Positions 27,483 to 39,540 of a DNA stretch of 64,000 bases are shown here, piece by piece (the stretch's first letter is position 1; every line of letters begins with the position of its first letter). The DNA lies in contig NZ_LMGA01000001.1 in NCBI RefSeq assembly GCF_001427025.1, forward strand, positions 1,847,222 through 1,911,221, written 5' to 3'. Position numbers and translations under genes: made by a program. The DNA comes from Mesorhizobium sp. Root554. GTDB taxonomy: Bacteria > Pseudomonadota > Alphaproteobacteria > Rhizobiales > Rhizobiaceae. The notes beneath the pieces are model-generated. The model had not been told where the DNA came from and searched no databases. It was given only the letters and a program-made list of their open reading frames with translations.

Positions 27483-28847
27483 ATGTCGGATACGAAGACC
27501 CTCGCCGCGCTGCAGGAAGAATGGCGTTTTTTCCGCCGGACTGGCGATGCCCTGCCGAGCCTGCCGGAGGTCAACGCCTCCGTGCCCGTGCCGAGCACCG
27601 GTATGTGGTTCCGACGGCTCTTCGCCTTCATGGGCCCGGGCTACATGGTTTCGGTCGGCTATATGGATCCCGGCAATTGGGCGACCGACCTCGCCGGCGG
27701 CGCGCAGTTCGGTTACACGCTGCTCTTCGTCATCATGCTCTCCAACCTGATGGCGATCCTGCTGCAGGCATTGGCCGCGCGGCTGGGCATCGCCACCAGC
27801 CGGGACCTCGCCCAGGCCTGTCGCGCTTACTATCCGCGCCCGGTCGCCTACGCATTGTGGGTCGCCTGCGAGCTTGCCATCATCGCCTGCGACCTCGCCG
27901 AGGTCATAGGCACGGCGATCGCGCTGAACCTCCTGTTCGGCATCCCGTTGATTGGCGGTGCGCTGATCACCGCGCTCGACGCCTTCCTGGTGCTGCTGCT
28001 GATGAACAAGGGCTTCCGCTATCTCGAGGCTTTCGTCATCGCGCTTCTGATCATCATCTTCGGCTGCTTCGCCATCCAGATCTTCGCCGCCGCCCCGCCG
28101 GCCGGCTCGATCCTGCACTCGATGTTCGTGCCCTCTTCGGAAATCGTCACAAATCCGGCGATGCTCTACATCGCCATCGGCATCATCGGCGCCACCGTGA
28201 TGCCGCACAATCTCTACCTGCACTCATCGATCGTGCAGACCCGCGCCTATGAGCGCACTGACGCCGGCAAGCGCGACGCCATCAAATGGGCGACAGTGGA
28301 TTCGACAATCGCGCTGATGCTGGCGCTTTTCGTCAACTCGGCCATCCTCATCGTTTCGGCGGTCGCCTTCCACGGCACCGGCAATCAGGACGTGGCCGAG
28401 ATCGGCCAGGCCTACGAGTTGCTGTCGCCGCTGCTCGGCCTCGGCATCGCCTCAACCCTGTTTGCGGTGGCGCTGCTCGCTTCGGGCCTGAACTCCACCG
28501 TGACGGCGACACTCGCCGGCCAGATCGTCATGGAAGGCTTTCTCCATCTGCGCATCCCGCAATGGGCCCGCCGCCTGCTGACGCGCGGCATCGCCATCGT
28601 CCCGGTCGTCGTCGTCACCTGGATTTATGGCGAAAGGGGCACGGCCGAACTCCTGGTGCTGTCGCAGGTCGTCCTGTCAATGCAACTGCCCTTCGCCGTC
28701 ATCCCGCTGGTCCACTTCGTCTCGGACAAGAAGAAGATGGGGAACTTCGCCGTCTCACGCGGCATCGTCGTCCTGGCGTGGATTGTAGCGGCGCTGATCC
28801 TCAGCCTGAACTTCAAGCTGCTCTACGACACCTTCGTCGGACTTTAG
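27483..28847 (+). CDS. mntH: Manganese transporter MntH (Nramp family)
   Basis: The 454-aa protein has 11-12 hydrophobic segments and both Nramp signatures: [11 protein letters not shown] in TM1 and [12 protein letters not shown] in TM6, which hold the metal-binding Asp/Asn and Met. It imports Mn2+ (and other divalent metals) with protons. AGGA about eight bases before the ATG at 27483 supports the start; an in-frame ATG 19 codons upstream falls in the promoter. It is divergent from mntR. Confidence 0.97.
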   Translation: MSDTKTLAALQEEWRFFRRTGDALPSLPEVNASVPVPSTGMWFRRLFAFMGPGYMVSVGYMDPGNWATDLAGGAQFGYTLLFVIMLSNLMAILLQALAARLGIATSRDLAQACRAYYPRPVAYALWVACELAIIACDLAEVIGTAIALNLLFGIPLIGGALITALDAFLVLLLMNKGFRYLEAFVIALLIIIFGCFAIQIFAAAPPAGSILHSMFVPSSEIVTNPAMLYIAIGIIGATVMPHNLYLHSSIVQTRAYERTDAGKRDAIKWATVDSTIALMLALFVNSAILIVSAVAFHGTGNQDVAEIGQAYELLSPLLGLGIASTLFAVALLASGLNSTVTATLAGQIVMEGFLHLRIPQWARRLLTRGIAIVPVVVVTWIYGERGTAELLVLSQVVLSMQLPFAVIPLVHFVSDKKKMGNFAVSRGIVVLAWIVAALILSLNFKLLYDTFVGL

Positions 28848-28879
28848 TGGTTGGGCCAACCTTCAAACACTGGCCTTGT

Positions 28880-30058
28880 TCACTCCGCGGGCACTGCGGC
28901 CAGCCGGGCCTCGCGACGGCCGCTGACCAGGATCACCGCCAGACAGGCGAATGAGAACACCGCGCCGACCAGGCCGAGATCGGTCGGCGTGCCGTAATTG
29001 AGGACGGCACCGCCGAGCAGAGCGCCTAGCGCCACGCCGAGATAGAGCGCGGACGCATTCAGCGACAGCACGATCGGCGCGGCATCCGGCGCCAGCTTGA
29101 CGATGCGGCTGGCCTGCGCCGGCGGAAATGCCCAGCCGACAATGCCCCACGGCACCATGATGGCGATCAGCGCCGGGCCGGCGAGACGATCCGGCAGCAG
29201 GCCCGGGATCGCCGCCAGCAAAAGCAGGACCACGGTGGACAGTCCCATTGACCAGGCGACCGTGCGCGAGGCGCCGAACCGATCCGCAGCCTGACCACCG
29301 GCAATGTTGCCGATCACTGCGCCGACGCCGAACCCGAGCAAGATCGCCGGCAGCGCCATCGCGCCGAGCCCGGTATCCGCCGCCAATGGCGCAATATAGG
29401 AGAAGACGGTGAACGCGCCCATCAGCGCCAGGACAGTCGTCAGCAGGATCGCCGGTACTCCTGGCCGGAAAGCGGCGGCAAGCCGCTCCTGCAGCGAGAG
29501 CCGGGTGCCCGGAATGCCGCGCGGCAGTCGCCACGCCAGGATCGCTCCGGCCAGCGCACCGAGCCCGGCTATGGCATAGAACGTACCGCGCCAACCCACC
29601 ATCGCCGCGATAAGCGCGCCGAATGGCGCGCCGACCGCGACGGCGACCGTGGTGCCGCCGACGACGACGGCGATCGCCCGCGCCCGATGATGTTGATCGA
29701 CCAGTGCGACCGCCGTCGATTGCGCGGTGGAAGCAAACAGGCCGGAAGCCAGCGCCATCACGATGCGTGCGGCGAGCAGTACTTCGAAGGAGGAACTGAG
29801 CGCCGCTATCAGATTGCCGAGCACGAAAAACGCCAGCGTCCACAAGATGACGCGGCGCCGGTCCCAGTCGCCGGTCAACGTCGCCAGGATCGGCGTACCC
29901 AACGCATAAGCGAACGCGAAAGCCGTGATGAGCGATCCGGCCAGTGGGATGGAGATGCCCGCGTCATGGGCAATGTCGGGAAGCAGGCTGGAAATGACGA
30001 AGCCTTCGGTCGCAATCGTGAACGATCCGACCGCCAGCCAGATAAGGCGCTTGTCCAT
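28880..30058 (-). CDS. MFS transporter, DHA1 family
   Basis: The 392-aa protein has 12 transmembrane segments and the DHA1 start (IATEGFVISSLLPDIAHDAGIS), resembling chloramphenicol- or arabinose-efflux proteins. A conserved DWDRRRVIL loop follows TM2. The substrate is unknown. AAGGA seven bases upstream supports the ATG. It is divergent from an ArsR-type regulator; an inverted repeat 14 bp upstream of its start is repeated near the regulator's start, so repression by that regulator is likely. Confidence 0.87.
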   Translation of the reverse strand: MDKRLIWLAVGSFTIATEGFVISSLLPDIAHDAGISIPLAGSLITAFAFAYALGTPILATLTGDWDRRRVILWTLAFFVLGNLIAALSSSFEVLLAARIVMALASGLFASTAQSTAVALVDQHHRARAIAVVVGGTTVAVAVGAPFGALIAAMVGWRGTFYAIAGLGALAGAILAWRLPRGIPGTRLSLQERLAAAFRPGVPAILLTTVLALMGAFTVFSYIAPLAADTGLGAMALPAILLGFGVGAVIGNIAGGQAADRFGASRTVAWSMGLSTVVLLLLAAIPGLLPDRLAGPALIAIMVPWGIVGWAFPPAQASRIVKLAPDAAPIVLSLNASALYLGVALGALLGGAVLNYGTPTDLGLVGAVFSFACLAVILVSGRREARLAAVPAE

Positions 30059-30071
30059 GGAAATGTCCTTA

Positions 30072-30089
30072 GTTCAAAATTCATTGAAC
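30072..30089. promoter_or_regulatory. ArsR-type operator, site 1
   Basis: GTTCAA-N6-TTGAAC is a perfect inverted repeat just upstream of the MFS start codon. Confidence 0.6.
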
Positions 30090-30187
30090 AATTGGACCTT
30101 GCTTGGCCTTTTGTCAATTCTATGCCACAACCTTCCTGACAGCCTGATGTCACGAGGGCGATGGCATCGCGGCAAACAGGCGATTGC

Positions 30188-30200
30188 GTTCACGTTGAAC
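30188..30200. promoter_or_regulatory. ArsR-type operator, site 2
   Basis: GTTCA-CGT-TGAAC uses the same arms as site 1 with a shorter spacer, 30 bp upstream of the arsR-type start. Confidence 0.5.
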
Positions 30201-30229
30201 AGGCAGGCAAAGGTTCTTAATTTCAGCCC

Positions 30230-30583
30230 ATGTATCTTCCGCACCCCCAGACCGACCAGATCAGCCTTCCCAACGTGCTCTCCGTGCTGGGGGATCCGAC
30301 GCGGCTGGCCATCGTCGCTGAACTGGCGCGCAAGGACGACGGACCGGTGACCTGCAGTCATTTCCTGGACATCTGCTCCAAGACCAATCTGAGCTACCAT
30401 TTGGCCAAGCTGCGGGAGTCCGGCGTGACCCATACCGAAGCCTCCGGCACCAGCCGCTTCACCACCCTGCGCCGCGCCGACCTCGACAGGCGCTTTCCAG
30501 GTCTGCTGGATTCCGTTCTTGCCGGCACCGGCGACCTCGCTTCGCCTGCTGTGGAAAAAGCCGGGAACGCTCAAAGCGCCTGA
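30230..30583 (+). CDS. ArsR-family winged-helix regulator
   Basis: The 117-aa protein has the ArsR fold: LSVLGDPTRLAIVAELARKD, then CSKTNLSYHLAKLRESGVTHTEASGTSRFTTLRRADLD. The usual metal-binding Cys-x-Cys of arsenic/cadmium sensors is absent (two isolated Cys at residues 42 and 49), so it is more likely a metal-independent member. It is divergent from the MFS exporter with shared-arm inverted repeats in the gap, so probably its repressor. Confidence 0.88.
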   Translation: MYLPHPQTDQISLPNVLSVLGDPTRLAIVAELARKDDGPVTCSHFLDICSKTNLSYHLAKLRESGVTHTEASGTSRFTTLRRADLDRRFPGLLDSVLAGTGDLASPAVEKAGNAQSA

Positions 30584-30638
30584 AATCGCCGCAAACCCCG
30601 CCCTGCGCGGGGAGACCAGAAGGTCGCATTTTTGGGGG

Positions 30639-30667
30639 TTACATAGTGGCTCAACCTCCCCTATAAG
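30639..30667 (+). promoter_or_regulatory. Candidate carB promoter
   Basis: TTACAT and TATAAG are spaced by 17 bp. The predicted start (about 30674) falls inside the adjoining inverted repeat. Confidence 0.45.
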
Positions 30668-30670
30668 CCC

Positions 30671-30691
30671 GGTCTAGCCTTGATCTAGACC
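30671..30691. promoter_or_regulatory. Perfect inverted repeat at the predicted carB transcription start
   Basis: GGTCTAG-N7-CTAGACC lies directly after the candidate -10. It has no T tract and is not a terminator; the position fits an operator or a 5'-end hairpin that affects mRNA stability. Confidence 0.5.
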
Positions 30692-30788
30692 CTTGTGCAC
30701 CGGTCGGCCCCGCGGCGCGTTAGCGCGCGAAACGGAGAACCTCCGCCCGGCTTTTTGCGCAAGCCACTGCCCGGACGGACCGCCACCC

Positions 30789-34277
<3,489 letters not shown>

Positions 34278-34324
34278 AACCGGGTCCTGGTAGTGGCAGG
34301 CGAATCCGGTTCCCTGTCCGCCCC

Positions 34325-35074
34325 TTACAGCTTCTCGAAGACGAAGACGAAGTTGCCGGCATTGCCCGGCAGCGTCCGGCCCATGGGCCAGCACTTGTCT
34401 TCGTAGAGCAGCTTCATTCCGGCGTTTTCCATGTTCTTCACGAAGTGAGGCCGGCACACCTTGAATTCCACCTCGCCACGCTCGGCAAGCGTGACATTTT
34501 CCTTGATCAGCTTCTTGATCCGGTTGGGAATGTTCGGACGGCTCTGCACGGCCGCGTCATGGACCGCGTCATAAAACGCCGTGACCGACTTCATGTAGCC
34601 CGGCGTTAGCGCCTTCTCGAACGGCGCCACGATGTTTTCGGCGAAGATCGCCTTGGCGCCCGGTTTCAGCGCACCGCAGATCAGGTCGGCGAAATGCTGC
34701 TGGCGCGGATGGTCGATATGGTGGAACGCCGAGGACAAGGTCAGCAGATCATAGTCTTTTTCCGTCGCCAGCCATTTCAGCACGTCGGCCAGAACAAAGC
34801 TGACCTTGCTGTATGTCTGGAACCGCGACCGGCAGAACGCGATGTTCCGTTCCTCGATATCGACGCCAACCGCCGATGCGATGTTGGGGTGCGACGCCAT
34901 TCCAAGCAGGGACATGCCGGTGCCACAGCACAAATCCGCGATCCTGGCCTTGCGCAGGCTATCCAGCTCGGCCTGCGCATGCATCCAGAAGCCCTGGAAC
35001 ATGCCCATCTCGTCGGGCCGGGACCATTCCTCCATCTCGTAATTGTCGGGTTCCAGATAAGTGAAAACATCCAT
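34325..35074 (-). CDS. Class I SAM-dependent methyltransferase, partner of the dioxygenase gene
   Basis: The 249-aa protein has a class I methyltransferase core: motif I IADLCCGTGMSLLGMA (about residues 45-60), the acidic GVDIEE after beta 2, and DLLTLSSAFHHIDHP at motif IV. The N-terminal ~40 residues (DVFTYLEPDNYEMEEWSRPDEM) are not from a methyltransferase family I recognise. It lies 43 bp downstream of the dioxygenase gene on the same strand, so they likely form one operon and may act on the same small molecule. Substrate unknown. Confidence 0.82.
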   Translation of the reverse strand: MDVFTYLEPDNYEMEEWSRPDEMGMFQGFWMHAQAELDSLRKARIADLCCGTGMSLLGMASHPNIASAVGVDIEERNIAFCRSRFQTYSKVSFVLADVLKWLATEKDYDLLTLSSAFHHIDHPRQQHFADLICGALKPGAKAIFAENIVAPFEKALTPGYMKSVTAFYDAVHDAAVQSRPNIPNRIKKLIKENVTLAERGEVEFKVCRPHFVKNMENAGMKLLYEDKCWPMGRTLPGNAGNFVFVFEKL

Positions 35075-35117
35075 GATGAGCCCGCCGATGATCTTGAGGA
35101 AAGGAAAATGAGATTCT

Positions 35118-35867
35118 TCAGTACGTCGCCGTCCAGCCTACCGGAATGAAATCGAACAGCAGGATGTCGCGGTAGGCGAAGCCGTTGTGCGGGGCGACAT
35201 GCACGGGCGACATTTTGTGCCAGACCTTCTCGTCGTCGATCGTGTAGGTCTCGCCGATCTCGCGCATGACAAAGCTGTCCTGCTGCACCTTGTCGTTGTT
35301 GGCGATGGCCACCTCCCCGCCGGAAACGCCGCAGAAGGCCAAGAGGGTGACGGCGATGTATTTCTCGCCGTCCTTGTGGAAGCCCGAGGGGCTCGTGTCG
35401 CAGGGCTTGTCCGGCAGGGCCGAGTACCGCATCACGTGCAAATTCACGTCATACTGCTGGCCCGGCACCGACAGCGGAAGCCTTGCCAGATGGTGCGCGA
35501 TTGCCTTGTGCAGGCCTGGGCTGGACGAAAGAGCCGCCGGCAGGGGCGGATATTCCCGGCCCATGCCGCCCAGCGTGGTGTTGTATTTCTTGTCCTGGAA
35601 GTAAGGCGTGCCGTCTTCGGCCGACGAAATCTCGATGCCGTCTTCCGTCACCACCGCCCGGTAGCGGTTGATGGTACGCCGGCGGTTGCCCGGCTTGTAG
35701 TAGACGTCGATGGGAAGTTCCCAGGCGCCGTTGGCGAGTTGAGCAAAAGCCTGCGCCACGTCCTGGTCCAATGGAAGACCCTGCCGCGTATAGCCTTGGG
35801 CTTGCAGATGATCCAAAGCGATCTTGCGGGCCGGATTGTCAAGTTCTGTTGCTGAAACCTTGGTCAT
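35118..35867 (-). CDS. 2-oxoglutarate/Fe(II) dioxygenase, free-amino-acid hydroxylase-type family
   Basis: The 249-aa protein matches the 2OG-Fe dioxygenase family typified by L-isoleucine dioxygenase (IDO) of Bacillus thuringiensis: LHVMRYSALPD, the iron motif H164-x-D166 in GFHKDGEKY, LLAFCGVSGGEVAI, the distal His217 in WHKMSPV and Arg233 for 2-oxoglutarate. Family members hydroxylate or sulfoxidise free amino acids. The substrate here is unknown. It begins an operon with a methyltransferase and is divergent from a LysE exporter, so a hydroxylated, possibly methylated amino acid that is exported is a fair inference. Confidence 0.85.
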   Translation of the reverse strand: MTKVSATELDNPARKIALDHLQAQGYTRQGLPLDQDVAQAFAQLANGAWELPIDVYYKPGNRRRTINRYRAVVTEDGIEISSAEDGTPYFQDKKYNTTLGGMGREYPPLPAALSSSPGLHKAIAHHLARLPLSVPGQQYDVNLHVMRYSALPDKPCDTSPSGFHKDGEKYIAVTLLAFCGVSGGEVAIANNDKVQQDSFVMREIGETYTIDDEKVWHKMSPVHVAPHNGFAYRDILLFDFIPVGWTATY

Positions 35868-36038
35868 GTTCGAAAGCCCTTTCGCGTCTAAGAAAACACA
35901 CTCGAGGTAGACCGTCTTGATTTTGAGACAAATCTTGCAAAGCTGAAGATATGCGTCAACAATTTTTTTTCAGCGACATTTCCTATTGCAGAGACTACTT
36001 TTCCAACTTAATCTTTCGCAGAATGCGATGTCCCTGAT

Positions 36039-36053
36039 ATGACGTGACGTCAT
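36039..36053. promoter_or_regulatory. Perfect palindrome between the dioxygenase operon and lysE
   Basis: ATGACGTGACGTCAT is a perfect 7-1-7 palindrome in the 257-bp divergent gap, 72 bp upstream of the lysE start. The rest of the gap is AT-rich (an A/T run near 35970) and probably carries both promoters. The cognate regulator is not in the window. Confidence 0.6.
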
Positions 36054-36124
36054 GTCTGGTTGTCGACCGCGAGGAGGCGGATCGGCGGCTAAGCCGGCAA
36101 ACCGCATGGATGTGGAGGATTGCC

Positions 36125-36769
36125 ATGGATGACGCGACCCTGGTTGCGTTCACGCTGGTTACCATGATCAGCATCGCATCCCCCGGACCGGACATGTTGC
36201 TTGCCCTCTCCAACGGATCACGCTTCGGCGTGCGCCGCGCCTGCATCGGTATGGCCGGGGTTATCCTGGCGGACCTGATATTGATCGCCGTCGTCGCCGC
36301 CGGTTTCGGCGCCCTGTTTGTCGCCTCGGAACTTCTGTTCTCGATCTTCAAATGGGCCGGCGTTTGCTATCTGGCTTTCCTTGGCATCCGATTGCTGGCG
36401 TCGGGCGGGCTGAGCGATGAATTGTCGTCCGTGGAGAACCGGGCATCCGAACGCTCGGAATCGATCTTCCTCAAGGGCGTTCTGATCGCGGTCAGCAACC
36501 CGAAGAACTATCTCTTCTTCGCGGCGCTGCTGCCGCAGTTCATCGATCCGGGCCGTCCGCAAAGCCGTCAATATCTGGAAATGTCCCTGATCGTGGCGAT
36601 CGTCGATATCGTGGCGATGCTGGCCTATGCCGGTTTCGGCTCGCAGATCGTCCGGTTCCTGAAAAAGCCAGGCGCCGTCTGGCTGGATCGCTTGTGCGGG
36701 ATCACGTTCCTGGTTCTTGCAGGATCGTTGGCGCTGTACCGCCACGGCGAACGGATCGCGCTGGGCTAG
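36125..36769 (+). CDS. LysE/RhtB-family amino-acid exporter
   Basis: The 214-aa protein has the canonical LysE/RhtB start (SIASPGPDMLLALSNGSRFGVRRA), about six hydrophobic segments and AVSNPKNYLFFAALLPQF in the middle. GGAGG six bases before the ATG at 36125 decides the start over one 27 codons upstream that would include the palindrome. Because it is divergent from an amino-acid-type dioxygenase, it is a candidate exporter of that pathway's product. Confidence 0.9.
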   Translation: MDDATLVAFTLVTMISIASPGPDMLLALSNGSRFGVRRACIGMAGVILADLILIAVVAAGFGALFVASELLFSIFKWAGVCYLAFLGIRLLASGGLSDELSSVENRASERSESIFLKGVLIAVSNPKNYLFFAALLPQFIDPGRPQSRQYLEMSLIVAIVDIVAMLAYAGFGSQIVRFLKKPGAVWLDRLCGITFLVLAGSLALYRHGERIALG

Positions 36770-36835
36770 CCGGTAGGGCCGGGAGGTTTTCAGAAAGCAG
36801 TTAGAATCCGGGATGGCGCGAGCGTTTCGCCGCGA

Positions 36836-37693
36836 TCAGGCTTCCGGTTCCGCAGACGGAATTGCCGGCGCCGGTCCGCGTTGCCGGCGCTTGCGGTCGA
36901 TGCCGAGGCCCGTCGCCTCCAGCATGCCCTTGCGCTTGGCTTCGTAGTAATAACCGGTCTGGTAGAGCCGGTCCGCCCGCTTGGGATTGCCGTCAGACAC
37001 CAGCCAGGCGCCGCGCAGATACTTGACTGCGTATTTCAGATTGGTTTCCGCGTCGAACAGGCCGCTCGCCGGCCCGCCATAGCCCATGCCGCGCGCCGTG
37101 GCGTGCTTGATCTGCATCAGCCCCCAATGGCCGCGATTGTAGGCGCGGGGATTGAACGTGCTTTCACGATTGACCACATGGCGCACCAGATCGACCGGCA
37201 CTTCATAAACAGCGGCATATTTGTCGATCAGCTTGTCGATCTCGCCCCGCACGCCAAGCTTGCTCGGAGCCTCCGGCACGACCATGGCAACCGCCAGACC
37301 GGCCGGTGCCGTGATCGGTGCGCCGGCAGGCTGCACAGCCTGTGGCGTCGGGCCGGCAAAAGCCGCCGTCTGCGCCGCCACCGCGGGCGCGCCGCCCTGC
37401 GCGGACGCGGTTGCAACCATCTGGCCCTGAACGGCGACGCCGGCAACGTTGTCACCACCCGCATAGGCGGGGTTGGACGGTTGAGGCAGAACCGAAACCG
37501 TCTCCGGCAGCACGGGATAGCCTGCATCCGTTCCGGCAGCGGCGCCTGCTGTTTGCGCCATGCTCGGCGCCTGCGCGACCTGTGAAGTCGTTGAGCATCC
37601 GGAAACGCTCCCGCAGGCGAGCAGGAAAATGGCCAAGAGCGGCTGTGGGCGCAATCGCGCAGCGACTGCCAGAAGGATCGGAGAGGAAGCCAA
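36836..37693 (-). CDS. Lytic transglycosylase (SLT domain) lipoprotein
   Basis: The protein has a signal peptide with a lipobox (VSGC, about residues 30-33), a long Ala/Pro/Gln-rich linker and a C-terminal SLT transglycosylase domain: catalytic Glu in VNRESTFNPRA, GHWGLMQIKHATARGMGY and NLKYAVKYLRG. It would cleave peptidoglycan glycan strands from the inner or outer membrane face. The listed start is a TTG at 37693; another TTG at 37654 would give a more typical 20-residue lipoprotein signal. Neither has a good ribosome binding site, so the start is uncertain. Confidence 0.88.
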   Translation of the reverse strand: MASSPILLAVAARLRPQPLLAIFLLACGSVSGCSTTSQVAQAPSMAQTAGAAAGTDAGYPVLPETVSVLPQPSNPAYAGGDNVAGVAVQGQMVATASAQGGAPAVAAQTAAFAGPTPQAVQPAGAPITAPAGLAVAMVVPEAPSKLGVRGEIDKLIDKYAAVYEVPVDLVRHVVNRESTFNPRAYNRGHWGLMQIKHATARGMGYGGPASGLFDAETNLKYAVKYLRGAWLVSDGNPKRADRLYQTGYYYEAKRKGMLEATGLGIDRKRRQRGPAPAIPSAEPEA

Positions 37694-37845
37694 GCGCCGT
37701 CTGGTTCCGTTGATCGGACGTTAAGTTTTCCTTACAGCAGCTTCCCTCGCCCCGCAATCCGTGCCTTCTGCAAGTTTCGGGTGGTGCGAACAGGCGGAAA
37801 ATGCAATTCTGTTCCTGATTTGTACACGATTTCAAGGAGCAGGCC

Positions 37846-38412
37846 ATGACAGCCATAGCATCCTCCGGTCATATGGTTTTCGAAACCGCCATGGGTTTCA
37901 TGGGCATTGCGTGGAGCACCTCGGGGCTGACACGTCTGTGCCTGCCGCAATCCAGCCGAAGCGCGGTCGAGCATCGGCTATCGCGTCTCGGCTTCACGGA
38001 TTCCGGCCAGGGTCACCTGCCGGACTGGATCGCCGCTGCGGTCAACGCGATCAAGGCCTACGCCGTCGGAGAAATCGTGGATTTCTCCGACGTACCGGTG
38101 GATTTGTCGGACGTGGATGGGTTTCGGCTCGCCATCTACGACGAAGCCAGGAAGCTGCGGTTCGGCGAAACCACGACCTATGGCGAATTGGCGAAGCGCG
38201 CCGGCCATGCCGGTCTTCCGCGCGAAACGGGCGCCGCGCTGGGCGCCAATCCCGTCCCGCTGGTCATACCCTGCCACCGCATAACGGCGGCCGGCGGCAA
38301 GATTGGCGGCTTTTCCGCTCCGGGCGGCGCGGTCACCAAGGAAAAGATGCTGGCGCTGGAAGGCGTGCGGCTAGGCCCGCCTCCCGTGGCGCAGAAATCA
38401 TTCGGTTTCTGA
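37846..38412 (+). CDS. ogt: O6-methylguanine-DNA methyltransferase (Ogt type)
   Basis: The 188-aa protein has the active-site motif IPCHRI (Cys143), the upstream RFGETTTYGELAKRAG helix-turn-helix-like DNA binding region and GALGANPVPLV. It repairs O6-alkylguanine by irreversible alkyl transfer to Cys. No Ada regulatory domain is present. AAGGAG upstream of the ATG supports the start. The last ~12 residues are variable. Confidence 0.94.
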   Translation: MTAIASSGHMVFETAMGFMGIAWSTSGLTRLCLPQSSRSAVEHRLSRLGFTDSGQGHLPDWIAAAVNAIKAYAVGEIVDFSDVPVDLSDVDGFRLAIYDEARKLRFGETTTYGELAKRAGHAGLPRETGAALGANPVPLVIPCHRITAAGGKIGGFSAPGGAVTKEKMLALEGVRLGPPPVAQKSFGF

Positions 38413-38445
38413 CTTCCAGCGTGACCGGCTAATCCCTAAAGGAGC

Positions 38446-38766
38446 CTAGTCGTCAAGGAGCCAAGGGAAACGACGGTCCCGCTCCTGCTCTTTGCAGTTA
38501 TAAACCGGGCAGGACTTGATATCGGCACTGGGCACAAAGACCTGGTTTCGTATCTGCCCGTTGGGACAAAAGCGACTGTCGCGCACGTACCGATCGTACA
38601 GCGGCACGCCCGAACGGGGCGACGTGTAGCGCAGGATCACCGCGCCTTGACGATCGACGGTTGACTGCACCCGGTCGCAACTCATCTGGGTGGGATTATA
38701 GCGTGAGATTGCATGTGCCTGCACCGCTACCAGCGAAAGGCAAACAGTGAACAAGACGGTCTTCAT
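38446..38766 (-). CDS. Secreted small protein, unknown function
   Basis: The 106-aa precursor has a signal peptide (about residues 1-19, ending AHA) and a mature domain with Cys pairs (MSCDRVQ, RFCPNGQ, SCPVYNCKEQ) that could form disulfides in the periplasm. I do not recognise the family; similar short exported proteins with an MSC..V motif occur in rhizobia. GGAG eight bases before the ATG at 38766 favours that start over an ATG two codons upstream. Confidence 0.7.
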   Translation of the reverse strand: MKTVLFTVCLSLVAVQAHAISRYNPTQMSCDRVQSTVDRQGAVILRYTSPRSGVPLYDRYVRDSRFCPNGQIRNQVFVPSADIKSCPVYNCKEQERDRRFPWLLDD

Positions 38767-39080
38767 CGGCATTCTCCAGCAGCGGGCTGCATCTGTGCCC
38801 GATCGGCAATCGACTACAACGCACGCCATGCCGCAAGAGTTTCATGGCTGCGGCCTGCGTCGCATTGGACGTGGTTTGCGGTCTTGGAAGCGCCCGTTCG
38901 ATCACGCTATCTTGTTTTTACCGCTAAAGCCGCTTATATGGACGGCGTTGATATTTCGGGCCGATTGACCCGCGCCTCGCGATTTTCGCGTTTGCTGACG
39001 TCTTTCTCCAAAATCTCGATACAATCGACCGGGAATTCATTCGGTCAAAGCAAAGCAAGCGAACTGTAAGGAAAAATCGC
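38767..39080. other. 314-bp gap holding the cold-shock gene promoter and leader
   Basis: No gene is seen. The region holds the promoter of the secreted-protein gene on one side and a candidate cold-shock promoter (marked separately) on the other, giving a leader of about 160 bases for the cold-shock mRNA. Confidence 0.5.
38884..38912 (+). promoter_or_regulatory. Candidate promoter of the cold-shock gene
   Basis: CTTGGAA-type -35 (TTGGAA, 38884-38889) and CTATCT -10 (38907-38912) are 17 bp apart, close to the rhizobial CTTGAC-N17-CTATAT pattern. It predicts a long 5' leader as is usual for csp mRNAs. Confidence 0.45.
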
Positions 39081-39293
39081 ATGGCAACTGGAACGGTAAA
39101 ATGGTTCAACGCCACCAAGGGTTATGGTTTCATCCAGCCCGATAACGGCGGCGCCGACGTTTTCGTTCATATCTCCGCCGTTGAGCGGGCTGGTCTTTCG
39201 ACGCTCGTCGAAGGTCAGAAGATCAACTTCGAGATCGAGCAGGACCGCCGCACCGGCAAGTCGTCCGCTGGGTCTCTGAGCAAGGCAGCCTGA
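39081..39293 (+). CDS. Cold-shock protein, CspA family
   Basis: The 70-aa protein has the cold-shock domain with RNP1 (KGYGFIQ) and RNP2 (VFVHISAV) RNA-binding motifs. It would act as an RNA chaperone. AAGGA eight bases before the ATG supports the start. The long leader and a downstream terminator suggest a single-gene unit. Rhizobia carry several paralogues, so I give no number. Confidence 0.97.
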   Translation: MATGTVKWFNATKGYGFIQPDNGGADVFVHISAVERAGLSTLVEGQKINFEIEQDRRTGKSSAGSLSKAA

Positions 39294-39456
39294 TCTGCAA
39301 GGCGCGCGCCGGGCGAAGGCTCGGGGCGCACGGCAGGTCACGGATGTACTGATGGCCGCGCGAGAAGCGCGCCGGAGTGGAAGGTCCGAAAAGCCGAAGC
39401 GGCAGATTGCCGCCGGCATCGGTCAAAAAACTCCCGGTCAGGCTACCTGACAATGG

Positions 39457-39480
39457 AAGGCGGGCTATGCCCGCCTTTTT
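39457..39480 (+). terminator. Rho-independent terminator after the cold-shock gene
   Basis: GGCGGGC-TAT-GCCCGCC followed by TTTTT, 164 bp after the csp stop. A second small hairpin (GTCAGG-CTA-CCTGAC, 39437-39451) precedes it, so the mRNA has a structured 3' region. Confidence 0.85.
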
Positions 39481-39540
39481 GTTTGCCTGGTGCATGCCGC
39501 CCAAAGCGGTCGGTTTGGTGCGACGAAAAGCAGTGCCGCC

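Noticed and set aside
28863..29843. 326-codon minus-strand frame overlapping the MFS gene at 28880-30058
   Set aside because: It is the shifted frame of the MFS gene; only the latter gives 12 membrane segments and a ribosome binding site.
30614..30633. Possible terminator (GACC-AGAA-GGTC then GCATTTTTG) after the arsR-type gene
   Set aside because: The stem is only 4 bp and there is a GCA before the T run; too weak to call.
30693..30788. carB starting at an ATG 32 codons upstream
   Set aside because: That extension is not conserved in CarB and begins just beside the predicted promoter and inverted repeat.
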